The position numbers and the translations under genes are program-made. The notes below the pieces were generated by a model. The model made no database searches. It was not told where the DNA came from and worked only from the letters and a program-made list of their open reading frames with translations. Of a stretch of DNA of 64,000 nt, positions 42,766 through 53,371 are shown in pieces (within the stretch, counting starts at the first letter, position 1; every line of letters starts with the position of its first letter). Source of the DNA: Caballeronia sordidicola (lineage in GTDB: Bacteria; Pseudomonadota; Gammaproteobacteria; Burkholderiales; Burkholderiaceae); the NCBI RefSeq assembly GCF_000729995.1, contig NZ_JNFG01000199.1:670419-734418 (forward strand), written 5' to 3'.

Positions 42766-43883
42766 AGTGCTAGTGAAGTGTGATTGGAGTCTGATGAAAA
42801 TCTGCAGGGAACCGAAATTACCTGGACTCGCGCCAGAATTAGCCGGACACGAATACATCGAATTGAACGGATCTCCAGAAAACGTTCGGAGTTCGCTGGC
42901 CCCGGCAGCGACGTTAGGAAGTGGCCCCATGTGGCCACTTCCTCTCGTCACAGACAGAAATGAGTCTCACCCTACGCAGTATTCCGCTGAGCGACCCGAA
43001 GTGCGCAGGTAGATGGTCTTCCCGACAAAAGCGATAGACCCTTGTCGACCCACGACTGCCGGCCGTCGCTGTGTGGTTGCAACGGCCGCTTGCAAGGTAC
43101 AACGGCCCTTCCGTCTAGCGGCTCGTAAGGCAGGTCATCGGCCGGAGCGGGCATTGACAACGAACTGGAGAAACGACGGCTAAGCGGCGCTAAGCCGCCC
43201 ATCAGGTTTCGCGGAACACGGCCTCGTTGCTGCGCAACATGCCACCGAAACTCATTTCTCGCGTCGGCAATTTTGGGCTCAAGGTGACGGGTGATGTCAT
43301 ACCATTTGGCATTCGCATTCTGGCTATGAGACTGCTCAGGGTTTGGCAGTTCGGCAGCTTGCATGACGGCAATACTCCCGAACGTACATGAGCGCTTCGG
43401 TAACCGGTACCTTTAGATCATTGAAGAACTTCGACTATCGGTTCTATGGCGCTGCCGTCGGCCAACTCTTACTCGTTATGGTGCGATGTGATGTCGCGTG
43501 AGTGATTGTTTCACACGGCGCTGTTAGCCAGAGAGGGAACCTGCTGTTCCGTCGGCCGTAACCTACTGGTGCATGCGGCACTGGTAACGATCCGGTCAAT
43601 TGCGCTAAAGCACACTTGAAAAAGTGGCGAAAATACTTTGAGTGCTCATACGGAAAGTCGTCTGCCTTACCGGGAAAACACCATATGCGAAACTGTTTCA
43701 CTATCGACTTTGTCGATTGGTCGCGAATTCGTGTGTTCGCAGAAAAGTGATTTCGTATGTTCGATGCAGACTGCAGGAATCGCGAAGTGACGGACATCCG
43801 AACAAATTCAAAGAAGCCGGCTGGAAGACCTAGGATAGAAGTAGAAGCAGTTAACGTCGCGGTTATCTGCAGCGGAGGTCGAA
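42766..43883. other. Gene-poor stretch of about 1.1 kb
   Basis: No open frame here shows a recognisable family, good ribosome site and normal codon use together. GC is lower than in the flanks. It contains the hairpin at 42916-42943 and looks like decayed or foreign DNA between the catabolic supercluster and fadD. The last 20 bases hold the fadD ribosome site (GGAGG). Confidence 0.5.
42916..42943. repeat. Perfect 11-bp inverted repeat with six-base loop
   Basis: AGGAAGTGGCC and GGCCACTTCCT around CCATGT. No T-run follows on either strand, so it is not a standard terminator. It could be the end of a vanished mobile element or a protein-binding site. Confidence 0.75.
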
Positions 43884-45563
43884 ATGTCTAACTTGCCATG
43901 GCTCTCGCAATACCCTGAAGGGGTTGCGGCGGACATCGACTTCGAGGGTTACCCCTCGGTGGCGGCCCTCCTTGAACACGCCGTCGCTCGCTTCGGCAAC
44001 AAAATCGCCTTTCACCAGTTCGGAGTGGACCTCACATTTCGTCAACTCGACGACAACTCAGCGCGCCTGGCTGCCTATTTTCAGAATGACCTTGGGCTAA
44101 CGCCGGGGGATCGCCTCGCGCTGATGTTGCCAAACTGCATGCAACATCCCATTGCGATGTTCGCCGCACTCAGAAGCGGGCTGACCGTCGTCAACGTCAA
44201 CCCGCTGTACACCTCAGCGGAGCTGACGCAGTTAATCAAGGATTCCGGTGCGCGAGCAATCGTGGTGATGGAGATTTTCGCCGCCACCGTCGCGCATGCG
44301 CTGACCCATATCGCCATTGAGCACGTCATCGTCGCGCGCGTGGCAGAGATGCAGAGGTTCCCGAAATCTGTCGTAGTGGACTATATCGTCCGAAAGAAGA
44401 AGAAACTCGTCCCCGGCTGGAAGATTGCAGGCGCGGTAACCTTCAAGGCCGCCATGACAGCCCACCCGGCCACTGATTTCAGTAAGGCGGCGCTGAACCA
44501 CGGGACAAGAGCGTTCCTCCAATACACCGGTGGTACCACCGGTGAGCCCAAAGGAGCAGTGCTCACCCACGGCAACGTGCTGGCCGATGTGCTGATGTTC
44601 GCCACCTGGTGCAAGCCGGCGTTCCGACTGGGAGAGGAAACCACCATCATTGCGATGCCTCTTTACCATGTGTCGGCGCTCGTGTGCCAGTGTATGGTCT
44701 GCATCCACTTTGGAGCCCGCGCCGTTTTGGTGATGAACCCGCGAGATATTCCTGCCCTCGTGAAGGACTTCGCCACGCATCAGCCTACCGTCTTTGGCGG
44801 CCTCAACACGCTGTTCACAGCGCTTATGAACAACGAGGACTTCCGCTCGCTCGAGTTCTCGGCCTTGCGCGCTACGATCGCCGGTGGCACCGCGACCCTT
44901 CCGGCAGTGGCCGAACGCTGGCAGAAAATAACTGGCCGCCCTGTGCTGGAAGCCTATGGGCTTTCGGAAACCTCCGGCGCGGTGACGGCCAACCCCGTGA
45001 CACTCACCACCTTCAACGGTACGATCGGCGTGCCGCTCCCCTCAATGCGTATCGAAATCCGCGACGAATACGGCACGGCGGTACCCACCGACATGCCAGG
45101 CGAAATTTGCGTCGCCGGGCCCAACGTCATGCAAGGGTACTTCAACCGTCCGGAGGAAACCGCCCTCGTGATCGGTCACGATGGATTTTTCGCGACTGGC
45201 GATATCGGGATCATGGATGAACATGGCGTAATCAAGATTGTGGATCGCAAGAAGGACATGATCCTGGTCTCCGGTTTCAACGTCTACCCGAACGAGGTCG
45301 AGAGCGTGCTCTTTCGCCATACCGGCATCCTGGAGGTATCGGTGGTCGGCGTCGCGGATTCGCAATCCGGCGAGACACCCGTCGCCTTCGTTGTAAAAAA
45401 TGACCCGATGTTGACCGAGGCGGATGTAATCGAGTTTGCGCGCGAAAGCTTGGCCTCTTACAAAGTGCCCAAGCGTGTCGTCTTCCTAGAGGACCTGCCG
45501 AAAACGCCAGTGGGCAAAGTGCTGCGGCGGCAATTGCGAGACCAACTAGTGAATCGAATCTAA
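43884..45563 (+). CDS. fadD: Long-chain fatty-acid-CoA ligase (FadD-like)
   Basis: 559 residues, ATG preceded by GGAGG at six bases. Complete AMP-forming ligase: QYTGGTTGEPKGAVLTHGN, EAYGLSETSGA, FATGDIGIMDEHG, DRKKDMILVSGFNVYPNEVE, and the catalytic Lys near TPVGKVLRR. The VSGFNVYPNEVE signature fits long-chain or medium-chain ligases of beta-oxidation. It stands alone on this strand, convergent with a hydrolase and a P450 gene. Confidence 0.9.
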   Translation: MSNLPWLSQYPEGVAADIDFEGYPSVAALLEHAVARFGNKIAFHQFGVDLTFRQLDDNSARLAAYFQNDLGLTPGDRLALMLPNCMQHPIAMFAALRSGLTVVNVNPLYTSAELTQLIKDSGARAIVVMEIFAATVAHALTHIAIEHVIVARVAEMQRFPKSVVVDYIVRKKKKLVPGWKIAGAVTFKAAMTAHPATDFSKAALNHGTRAFLQYTGGTTGEPKGAVLTHGNVLADVLMFATWCKPAFRLGEETTIIAMPLYHVSALVCQCMVCIHFGARAVLVMNPRDIPALVKDFATHQPTVFGGLNTLFTALMNNEDFRSLEFSALRATIAGGTATLPAVAERWQKITGRPVLEAYGLSETSGAVTANPVTLTTFNGTIGVPLPSMRIEIRDEYGTAVPTDMPGEICVAGPNVMQGYFNRPEETALVIGHDGFFATGDIGIMDEHGVIKIVDRKKDMILVSGFNVYPNEVESVLFRHTGILEVSVVGVADSQSGETPVAFVVKNDPMLTEADVIEFARESLASYKVPKRVVFLEDLPKTPVGKVLRRQLRDQLVNRI

Positions 45564-45749
45564 TTCCCCATACCCACGGCTGATGTCTTGCGCAAACCAT
45601 CATTGCCGGGTACTCGGCAGAAGCCGCCAATGGTCGACAGGCAGTCCCGTCGCTGAAGAGCCATTTGATCGCGCCCTTCGACTACCGACTTCGACAACGC
45701 AACTGGTCGCAATCGTCCGGTCTATTCGCGGCCAGTGGCTCAAATCGGT

Positions 45750-46586
45750 TCAGCCTGCCCTCAACTGCCTGCGCAGGAACGGCAAGATTGTGTTGGCGAC
45801 GGCGTCGGGATCGTCGATAAAAGGCCAGTGCCCGCTGTCTGGCAGGATTAACACCTCGGCTCGGGGAAAAACCGCGCGCTGTCGCTCGGCGAAGTCCACG
45901 GAAATATAGGGGTCGTGGGCTCCCCATATCACTTGAGCTGGCAGATCCCACGGGCGGAGTGCTTTCGCGATGTCTTGCATGGCTCCATTTGTCGCGCGGG
46001 TGTTGCGATATAGCCGCAGCACGGCGCGGCGAGTGGCGGCATCGAAACTGTCGAATGCCTGATCCACGTATTCCACTGGCAAGCCACGTGGGTTTCCATG
46101 CCGAAGGAGCAGCCGCATCCCTGTACGCGTTGTCGCGGCCATGAACAGTTCGCCTAACCAAGGCGTCTGCCAGATGCGCGCGAGATAGTGCCATCGATAA
46201 TCAAGCAGAACGCCGGTGTCGATCAATGTGACGCTCGCAATGGCGCCGGGATTCGCGGCAGCCCATGCTAGTCCCCACGGGCCGCCAAAGTCGTGTAGGA
46301 CGAGATGAGCACGCTCCACAGCGCACTCAGTCAGCAACCGCCCCAGGTGAAGAGCATATCCACCTACGCTGTAGTCGAACTCCTCAGGTTTGTCCGCGGA
46401 GCCAAAACCCGGCATGTCCATGGCCACGGCACGGGCGAACTCACCCACGCTGGCCACGAGTCGCGTCCAGTCAGCAATCGACCCCGGATTGCCGTGCACG
46501 AAAACGACCGCTTCTAGGGATTCTCTCGGACCCGCCTCCAGCAGGGGCGAGTTGATTCCGTCGACGCGGACCGATGTCTCTTTCAT
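45750..46586 (-). CDS. Alpha/beta hydrolase with Asp nucleophile (epoxide hydrolase/haloalkane dehalogenase-like)
   Basis: 278 residues from ATG 46586, with GGAGG upstream. The oxyanion region is FVHGNPGSIADW; the nucleophile elbow reads LHDFGGPWG, placing Asp and not Ser at the catalytic site; the acid is in WGAHDPY and the His in DSGHWPFIDDP. An Asp nucleophile is typical of epoxide hydrolases and dehalogenases, which would suit an epoxide made by the P450 whose gene lies about 140 bases upstream on the same strand. Confidence 0.88.
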   Translation of the reverse strand: MKETSVRVDGINSPLLEAGPRESLEAVVFVHGNPGSIADWTRLVASVGEFARAVAMDMPGFGSADKPEEFDYSVGGYALHLGRLLTECAVERAHLVLHDFGGPWGLAWAAANPGAIASVTLIDTGVLLDYRWHYLARIWQTPWLGELFMAATTRTGMRLLLRHGNPRGLPVEYVDQAFDSFDAATRRAVLRLYRNTRATNGAMQDIAKALRPWDLPAQVIWGAHDPYISVDFAERQRAVFPRAEVLILPDSGHWPFIDDPDAVANTILPFLRRQLRAG

Positions 46587-46724
46587 AACCCTCCAGGAGC
46601 AAGAAGTGAACTGACGGCAAACTGTCATTCAGACTGATGCGTTAGATTGTGCGCGGCGCTGCGTCCAATAGCTGATAGATATACGCAGCCCGCGGCAGTT
46701 CGGTAGACGGTTCACCGACTGAAG

Positions 46725-48152
46725 TCACGCACGGGCTTGAAGTTTTACAGGCATTTCGCTTGGCACCATTGTGAAGGCGGAAACCTCCTTGATCGACGCC
46801 GGGTCGACCGCCATTGCGACTTTAAAGTGTGCCGTCAGCATCGACATAACGAGCCTCATTTCCACATTAGCCAGATGACGTCCCGGACAGACTCGCGGTC
46901 CTGCACCGAATGTTAGATAAGCTCGGAGTTCGTGTGCTCCGTCTGACGGATCATGAGGATGTCTCCATCGATCAGGATTGAACGACTCTGGATGCACAAA
47001 GTTCTGCGGATCCAGCATGGCGGGGCGCGTGAGGAAGAGCATCCGCGTACCGGCCGGCACCGCAACGCCTCCAAGGCACACGTCCGTTAGTGGTTCAAAC
47101 GTCTGTATCGCGGCGACTGGGCGTAGCCTAAGCGCCTCATTGCAAACGCCCTCGCACAGGTCAAGATGCTTTAATGCGTCGTAGCTCGGGCAAACTGTCG
47201 ACTGACCCAGAACGCCACGTGAATGCTCGAACATTCGAAACTGCAAATCGGTATCTGCTGCAAGGTACATAACAGCCCATGCAATGGAATTGGCCGTCGT
47301 GTCTTCTCCGGCAACGAGCAAGGTAAGGACGTTCGCAACGATCTGTTCGTCAGTCACTGTCGAGTCGGGAAGCTCTCGTGCCAGAAGCATTGCCTCGAGC
47401 AAGTTGCGCGGGGACCCTCCCGGGAGTGCTTGCATACGGTCACGCGCACGTTCAATCATCTTATGAACGTACTTATGTATCTCCACGACTGCCTGATCCA
47501 ACCGGCGATCCCTCGGCAGCTTGACATAGCGCCAATACGGAAAAAGTGCAACAACGCGACGCATCAGCGCCGGCGGTATGAGCGCAAGGTGTTCCTGGAT
47601 GACACCGTGCTGTTGTTCGAGCGTGTGTGGGTCTTCGCCAAATGCGAGGGCGCTCGTCACGTCCACCGTGTAACGCTTGAGCTCATCCGTCATTTCCACT
47701 GTTCGCCCCTCGGACGAGGCGCGCTGCAATCTCGCGCGTAGACGTTCCGTGATTGCCGCAAGCGTTGGATAAAAGCTCTTTATGTTTGAAATTGATAGCG
47801 CCTGCATAACAAGCCGACGTTGAGGCTCCCATGCGGCGCCTTCAGCAGAAAATAGCCCATTGCCACCAAGCTCCGCCATCACTGACTCGATCGGTGCAAA
47901 GCGTCGATATCGGTTGGGGCGTTCTCGCATGACCGTCTGGAAAAGCTCCGCCTGCGTCCAAACTGTCATTGGAATCGTGCCAAGCTGGACCCTGAATGGC
48001 GAGCCCAGCTTCGCCGCCCATTCCTCTAACGTCAGATGCAGTTTCGCCGGCGCCAACTGAAAGAAATTCCCTAACCCGGGCAAGCCTTGCGGGCACGGAA
48101 GATCGGCGAGTGTCCGCAGGTTTTCGCTGATGCCCGACCGAACCTCCGCCAT
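46725..48152 (-). CDS. Cytochrome P450
   Basis: 475 residues from ATG 48152, with GGAGGG just upstream; the open frame extends to 48263. Hallmarks: I-helix AGEDTTANS, ExxR in NEALRLRP, and the heme loop FGAGPRVCPGRHLA with the Cys ligand. No N-terminal membrane anchor is evident, so it is a soluble bacterial P450 that needs external redox partners (none nearby). It probably oxidises a hydrophobic substrate, perhaps a fatty acid or terpenoid given fadD and the epoxide-hydrolase-like gene beside it. Confidence 0.93.
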   Translation of the reverse strand: MAEVRSGISENLRTLADLPCPQGLPGLGNFFQLAPAKLHLTLEEWAAKLGSPFRVQLGTIPMTVWTQAELFQTVMRERPNRYRRFAPIESVMAELGGNGLFSAEGAAWEPQRRLVMQALSISNIKSFYPTLAAITERLRARLQRASSEGRTVEMTDELKRYTVDVTSALAFGEDPHTLEQQHGVIQEHLALIPPALMRRVVALFPYWRYVKLPRDRRLDQAVVEIHKYVHKMIERARDRMQALPGGSPRNLLEAMLLARELPDSTVTDEQIVANVLTLLVAGEDTTANSIAWAVMYLAADTDLQFRMFEHSRGVLGQSTVCPSYDALKHLDLCEGVCNEALRLRPVAAIQTFEPLTDVCLGGVAVPAGTRMLFLTRPAMLDPQNFVHPESFNPDRWRHPHDPSDGAHELRAYLTFGAGPRVCPGRHLANVEMRLVMSMLTAHFKVAMAVDPASIKEVSAFTMVPSEMPVKLQARA

Positions 48153-49581
48153 GTTCCCTCCGCGTCGCACGTAGTGCGGGGATCCTGCGTGCACAGGAGC
48201 GCCCTGCAATGAGCATAGACCATGGGTCAAGCGCCGGATAGGTGCTCTGCGCCAGTGAAGCAAGGAAGCTGCGCCGTGCTAGAACTAAAAATAGACCACA
48301 TGACGTTTTTTAAGCGTTGACATGCTGGGTCGCCACCGCAGTTTTGGTATCACCGGCTCTAGCAGCAACTTGCATTTCTGGCAAATGACCCGAGTTTGAA
48401 AGTGTTTTCCGCGATCACTTCACTAAGAGCAATCGTTCGGAATCCTTCGCTGAGCGGTGTGAACGCGCCTGCTGGGCAGACCGGCCGTAGGCGGCACTCG
48501 GTCGATGTTGTTGAAAAAGTCGCGGTCGAATGATTCGCGAAGTTTAAGGGTCGCTTTACCCCCAATGAAGACTCACGAGCAGCTTGGGGTCTGGGGAGCA
48601 ATGGAACAGGGAAGTCAGTTAAGCCCGGCGAAATCGACTCACGTAGAGTTCGGGGGCGTAGTGACCTATCGAGGCCGCGCTATGCCTTCTTTGGCTGATG
48701 AGCAAGAAGTCGGGTACACGGTTTGGTGGGAAACCGAAAACAGCTCAGCCACATCTGCGACTTTCAGCGATACATGTCGGGGAAATTCGAGCGCGATGTA
48801 ATGCCGATAACGAGTGTGCTGTGAGCGGTTTCGACGCGATGATCTAAAGGCAGTTCACGGACCCACATCTGTCCTTCAACCCGGCGCCGGCGCTACGGCA
48901 GTTTCGAAAGTGGAACAGCCATTCGAGCAGCCGTATCGGACGGCAAGTCCTCGGCCGAAGCAGCGGCCCGATGGCGATGGTGACCGGCGGTTCCTGGGCA
49001 GCACGCAGCCGTTCCCAACCGGCGCAAGACTGGCCGCCCCCCCCTTCGGCTGGTCTAACAAATTTGCGTCACAAATCCGGCAAGTCCAATGCATTCGCTC
49101 TCGCGTCATCTGGCGCGTGACCGAATTCGTTTCAAGTCTCTGATTCGTAATGACACGCAGTCCAACTAATTCCGTTTTCCTGCAAATTGTCAGACATTGG
49201 CCACAACTGATCAGGCGCGCGCGGCTAGCGACTGCGCGAAATGCCGACGCCCGCGAAGAGGTTGCCCAAACGGGGATAGTTGATTGTCATCGGCAGCCGT
49301 ATTCCTCGAGCCTCGATGGACCACCCACGCGTCGTCTTCCTGCACTCTGGCGTCGGAGTACTCGCACACGAATACTCCAACGCCGAAACGCGGTCCAGAT
49401 TGTGCTACGGCATTCGTCGAGATGTTCCAGTCTGCGACGAATCGGCGCCTGCGGTGCTTCTGGACCGAGCCAATTGTCCAGAAGTGTCGAAAAGCGTCCG
49501 GCGCACACGAGCGGCCTCCTCGTCGACAGTGTCGACCTGCAGCGCACGCCCGGATCTGCCAGCCATAGGGAGTCGATCGAG
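48153..49581. other. Intergenic stretch of about 1.4 kb without a recognisable gene
   Basis: Several open frames occur on both strands (for example 48505-48801 plus), but none has a family signature with a convincing start. The frame of the phosphoesterase is open back to 49150, yet residues before 49582 are Arg/Ser-rich and lack protein-like character. The segment separates the P450 from the phosphoesterase and may contain decayed genes. Confidence 0.5.
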
Positions 49582-51054
49582 ATGAGCAACGGAACCAGAG
49601 GGCGCGGTTTTGACCGTCGCAGTTTCCTTGCAGGCGTTGCCGCGGCTGCCGGAACCCTTGCGCTTCCCGGTTGTGGCGGTGGAGACGGCCCGAACGTCCC
49701 GAACGGAAGTGCGCAGGCGGCGTCGATCGTCGATGTGCCGTCTCCCGACGGGGGTAATCGATACAGCCTTCCAAGGCCGGCATTGCCTGACCCGGCAAGC
49801 TCCGGGATTGATTTCATCGTACTGGTGACGATGGAGAACCGCTCGTTCGACCACTTCCTCGGCTGGGTCCCCGGCGCCGAGGGCCGCCCTGCCAGCCAGC
49901 AGTTCACGGATGCTTTCGGCGCGGCGCAAACACCCTTTCTGTTGTCGGCCAACCCGTCTTACGGTTATCAGGCTTGTGCTTTTGAGGACCCCAACCACAG
50001 CTATCAAGGCGGGCGCACCCAGCTCGCTTCCGGAGCAATGAATGGGTGGTTGCTGACGCCCGATACCAGCGACGTGCGCGGCGATTTGCTGCCAATCGGC
50101 TATTACGCGCAATCCGACCTGAACTTCTTTAGCGGCGTGGCGAGCAGCTACCTGGTGAGCGACTTCTATTTCAGCGGTGTGCTGACCAGCACTTACCCGA
50201 ACCGGATCTACCTGCACAGCGGCGCGACGGACCGGCTGGACGACAGCATCGATACGTCGGTACTGCCGACCATTTGGGACAGGCTCAGCGCGGCGAACGT
50301 CGGGTGCAATTACTACTATCACGACGTGCCTTTCACTGCGCTCTACGGCGCAAAGTATCTCGGCATATCCCATCTGTTTTCCGATTTCCTCTCCAACGCT
50401 GCGGCGGGAACGCTGCCCCCGTTCTGCATGGTCGATCCAAGTTTTACGGGTGAAGCGCAAGGCATTTCGAGCGACGATCACCCGCACGCGGACATCCGTA
50501 ATGGAGAAGCGCTTCTCGGCCAGATCTACAACGCGCTCTCCAGCAGCCCGAACTGGAGCCGCACGTTGATGATCATCGTGTATGACGAGTGGGGCGGCTT
50601 TCTCGAACATGCGGCGCCGCCGATCAGGCCCATCAGCAACGACGAACTGGCGCTCGGCAACGACGGGCGGCTCGGCTTTCGCGTACCGTGCGCGCTGCTT
50701 GGCCCGCGGGTGCCGGCCGGTACGGTGACGCGCTTTCCGTTCGATCCGAGTTCGATCCATCAGTTGTTGCAATGGCGTTTCGGGTTGGCGCCGCTCGGTG
50801 TTCGCGGCACAGATCCGGCCACCTTCAACCTCGCCTATGCGCTCGACTTCAGCAGCGCGGCGCGCACGGATGTGCCGGCCATCACGGTGGCTCAAGGTCC
50901 ATTCGGTGGCCTGTGTGCGGGTGCAACGGCCCCTGCCCCATCAAGTTCGGTGTCGGGTGTAGACAATGCACAAGTCACGCCTGCGCCGTCTGACCGCCTT
51001 GCCGACCTGAGAGCGAAAGCGGATACGCTGGGATTTCCCCGGCCAGCGAGCTAG
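49582..51054 (+). CDS. Tat-exported phosphoesterase (phospholipase C/acid phosphatase family)
   Basis: 490 residues from ATG 49582, which gives a twin-arginine signal (FDRRSFLAGVAAAAGTLALP) followed by a possible lipobox-like GCGGG. The PF04185 signature is present: VTMENRSFDHFLGW at the metal site, DDHPHADIRNGEALL and VYDEWGGFLEH. Members hydrolyse phospholipids or phosphomonoesters outside the cytoplasm, often for phosphate supply. It has its own promoter region and no operon partners. Confidence 0.92.
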   Translation: MSNGTRGRGFDRRSFLAGVAAAAGTLALPGCGGGDGPNVPNGSAQAASIVDVPSPDGGNRYSLPRPALPDPASSGIDFIVLVTMENRSFDHFLGWVPGAEGRPASQQFTDAFGAAQTPFLLSANPSYGYQACAFEDPNHSYQGGRTQLASGAMNGWLLTPDTSDVRGDLLPIGYYAQSDLNFFSGVASSYLVSDFYFSGVLTSTYPNRIYLHSGATDRLDDSIDTSVLPTIWDRLSAANVGCNYYYHDVPFTALYGAKYLGISHLFSDFLSNAAAGTLPPFCMVDPSFTGEAQGISSDDHPHADIRNGEALLGQIYNALSSSPNWSRTLMIIVYDEWGGFLEHAAPPIRPISNDELALGNDGRLGFRVPCALLGPRVPAGTVTRFPFDPSSIHQLLQWRFGLAPLGVRGTDPATFNLAYALDFSSAARTDVPAITVAQGPFGGLCAGATAPAPSSSVSGVDNAQVTPAPSDRLADLRAKADTLGFPRPAS

Positions 51055-51198
51055 ATTGAACGGCCTCTCTGGACGTTCATCTGCCGTCGGGGCCGCGGAG
51101 CAAATTGCAGAGCCGTTTTAATTCACGACGCACGGCGAACTGACTCTCGCCAATAGCCCTTTGGCCCTTTGCAGCCCCTCCTCAGCTTCCAGGCGGCC

Positions 51199-52773
51199 TC
51201 AGTGGCTTGCCACCCCTACCCTGAATACACCGACGGCTTCGCGCAAGCTCTTGGCCTGGTCGGCCATTGCTTGCGCTGCCGCCGTTGCTTGTTCGACCAA
51301 CGCTGCGTTTTGTTGCGTGACTTCGTCCATCTGTCCAACAGCAAGGCTGACTTGCTCGATGCCGGTGCTTTGCTCTGACGATGCGGCCGAGATTTCGCCC
51401 ATGATGTCGGTCACTTGTTTAACCGAGCTCAACAATTCGTTCATGCTCTTGCCGGCTTCAGCTACTAAACCCGAACCCGTATCGACGTGATCGAGCGACT
51501 CACCAATCTGATCCTTCACTTGCTTGGCTGCGCTCGCGCAGCGTTGCGCCAGCGTACGCACTTCGCCGGCCACGACCGCGAAACCGCGCCCTTGCTCACC
51601 TGCGCGCGCAGCCTCAACAGCCGCGTTCAGCGCAAGGATATTGGTTTGAAACGCAATGCCTTCGATCAAGGTGATGATCTCACCGACTTTCGAGGCGCTA
51701 GCCGATATATCCCGCATCTTGGTCACCACGCGCTCAACCACCTGCCCGCCTGCAGTGGCTGCGTCAGACGCGCTCTGGGCAAGCATGTTTGCCTGTTTCG
51801 CGTTGTCGGTATTCTGCTTAACCGTAGACGTCAGCTCTTCCATGCTCGCGGCGGTCTGTTCAAGCGAAGCCGCTTGTTCCTCCGTGCGTTGCGACAGATC
51901 GACGTTACCCTGCGCCATTTCATTGGCCGCGACTGCGATCGAATCGGCCGATGTCTTGATCCCCGCGACGATGCTGCTCAGTTGCGCACGCATTGTCTCG
52001 AGCGACGCCATCAAACTCCCGCTTGCGCCGCGTGCAATCACTACCGGCACGCTGAGGTTTCCATCCGCGATCTCGCCGGCTACACGTTGCGCTTCGCTGG
52101 GCTCCGCGCCGAGTTGCTTCAGGATGCTGCGCGTGATCAGCAACGCGCCGATCACGCCGACGATCAACGCGGCAAACGCGGCGCCGATCATCGCAACCCT
52201 GAGCTGCGCATAGCTGCTCTCGGCCTGGTTTGCCTTGTCGTGCATCGTCGTTTTCTCAAGCTCGATCAACGATCGAAGCGTGCCGCGCCATTGAGTTTGT
52301 TTCGGTACGACATCTTGCAGTAAAGCCTTGCCGGCCGAGGCTTTGTCATTTGCAAGAATGAGCTGAACGACATTGGCCATGAGCGGTCGCGTGGAGGCTT
52401 CATCGTCTTTCAGCTTTGCAAGAAGTGTTTGCTCCGCATCCGTGATTGCCCCGCTCGACACAAAGATGTCATTCACGGCGCGCGACGCGTCCGCATAGAT
52501 CCCTTCTTCGTGCTTTATTTTCTCCACGATGGCCTTTATGTCGGCGTCGTTATCGACCAGCATCATGTCGCGCAGCGCGATGGAACGTTGGTCGAGGGAG
52601 GAGCGCATGGTCTGGGCAAGCGTCATTTCCTCCGTGGAGCGGTCGACAATACTCGTCAGCGCCTCGTTGATTCTTGACATGCCGAACAAGCCAACGACAG
52701 ACACTACGCCAAGAAGGATTAGTAACGCACCGAAAGCGACTGACAGGCGGGTCACAACTTTGAACTGGCTCAT
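51199..52773 (-). CDS. Methyl-accepting chemotaxis protein with four-helix-bundle sensor
   Basis: 524 residues from ATG 52773 (a TTG precedes it). First membrane helix around residues 10-32, periplasmic four-helix bundle to about 185, second helix about 186-210 (AAFAALIVGVIGALLITRSI), HAMP about 212-265, then the signalling domain with the conserved tip EGIAFQTNILALNAAVEAAR. There is no C-terminal NWETF-type tether, so methylation relies on enzymes acting in trans. The ligand is not predictable. Confidence 0.95.
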   Translation of the reverse strand: MSQFKVVTRLSVAFGALLILLGVVSVVGLFGMSRINEALTSIVDRSTEEMTLAQTMRSSLDQRSIALRDMMLVDNDADIKAIVEKIKHEEGIYADASRAVNDIFVSSGAITDAEQTLLAKLKDDEASTRPLMANVVQLILANDKASAGKALLQDVVPKQTQWRGTLRSLIELEKTTMHDKANQAESSYAQLRVAMIGAAFAALIVGVIGALLITRSILKQLGAEPSEAQRVAGEIADGNLSVPVVIARGASGSLMASLETMRAQLSSIVAGIKTSADSIAVAANEMAQGNVDLSQRTEEQAASLEQTAASMEELTSTVKQNTDNAKQANMLAQSASDAATAGGQVVERVVTKMRDISASASKVGEIITLIEGIAFQTNILALNAAVEAARAGEQGRGFAVVAGEVRTLAQRCASAAKQVKDQIGESLDHVDTGSGLVAEAGKSMNELLSSVKQVTDIMGEISAASSEQSTGIEQVSLAVGQMDEVTQQNAALVEQATAAAQAMADQAKSLREAVGVFRVGVASH

Positions 52774-53371
52774 CAAAATGACCTTGTAGATTGAAATTTA
52801 TAACACGCGATTTCTGCTTTAGCGGACCACATGACGGCAGGGAATTCTTTCAACTAGCTGTCTTTCAATTCCTGTGATCGAGTGCCGTGCAGACGTGCCG
52901 GCGCCAGCCTCAATCGCCACGCCGTCGGCTTTTCGAGGACTCACGTTGCATTGGAAAATGCGTTCGCGTGCGGATTGCGGCGCAAATTCGAGGATGGGCA
53001 GTCGCGCTTTCGAGCAATCGTCAAAGCATCTGCCTGCTCGATGCAGCTTGGCCGCCGTCCATTGAATTGCTTGCGAAATGACAGTTGGCAGAAAAACGCA
53101 AACTTCCCCTATTTATCGGCGGATAGCGGCTGATCTTTAGCCGTCCACGCGCATCGCTCACCTGCCTCACTTGAAAAAAACACTGAGAAAGGCGATGCGA
53201 AGGTGCCGGGTAGTCGCGATACCGGTATAGGCAGCGGTCTGGCTGCGCCACCGCTCACGCCGTAGGATCCAGGTTGAAGCCCACTCGCTTCCTCACTTTG
53301 CGCCAGGCGGTTGCTCCGGCCCTCAAGGAGCCGCTAGAGAACACTCAACCGCCCACGCTGACCCGGACACA
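52774..53371. other. Divergent intergenic region between chemoreceptor and MFS genes
   Basis: About 600 bases with no supported gene. It must hold the promoters of the leftward chemoreceptor and the rightward MFS gene. Short open frames at 52.87-53.13 kb have no family signature and no good start. Confidence 0.5.

Noticed and set aside
42972..43797. Two minus-strand frames of 130 and 117 residues sharing an ADD(L/F)PYE motif
   Set aside because: The shared motif comes from two DNA segments (43122-43143 and 43645-43666) matching at only 16 of 22 bases. No good starts or family signature; treated as degenerate DNA.
48505..48801. 98-residue plus-strand frame as a real gene
   Set aside because: No ribosome site at the first ATG, no family signature, and composition like other non-coding frames in this gap.
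49150..49581. N-terminal extension of the phosphoesterase by 144 residues
   Set aside because: The extension is Arg/Ser-rich and would place the twin-arginine signal in the middle of the protein; the start at 49582 puts it at the N-terminus.
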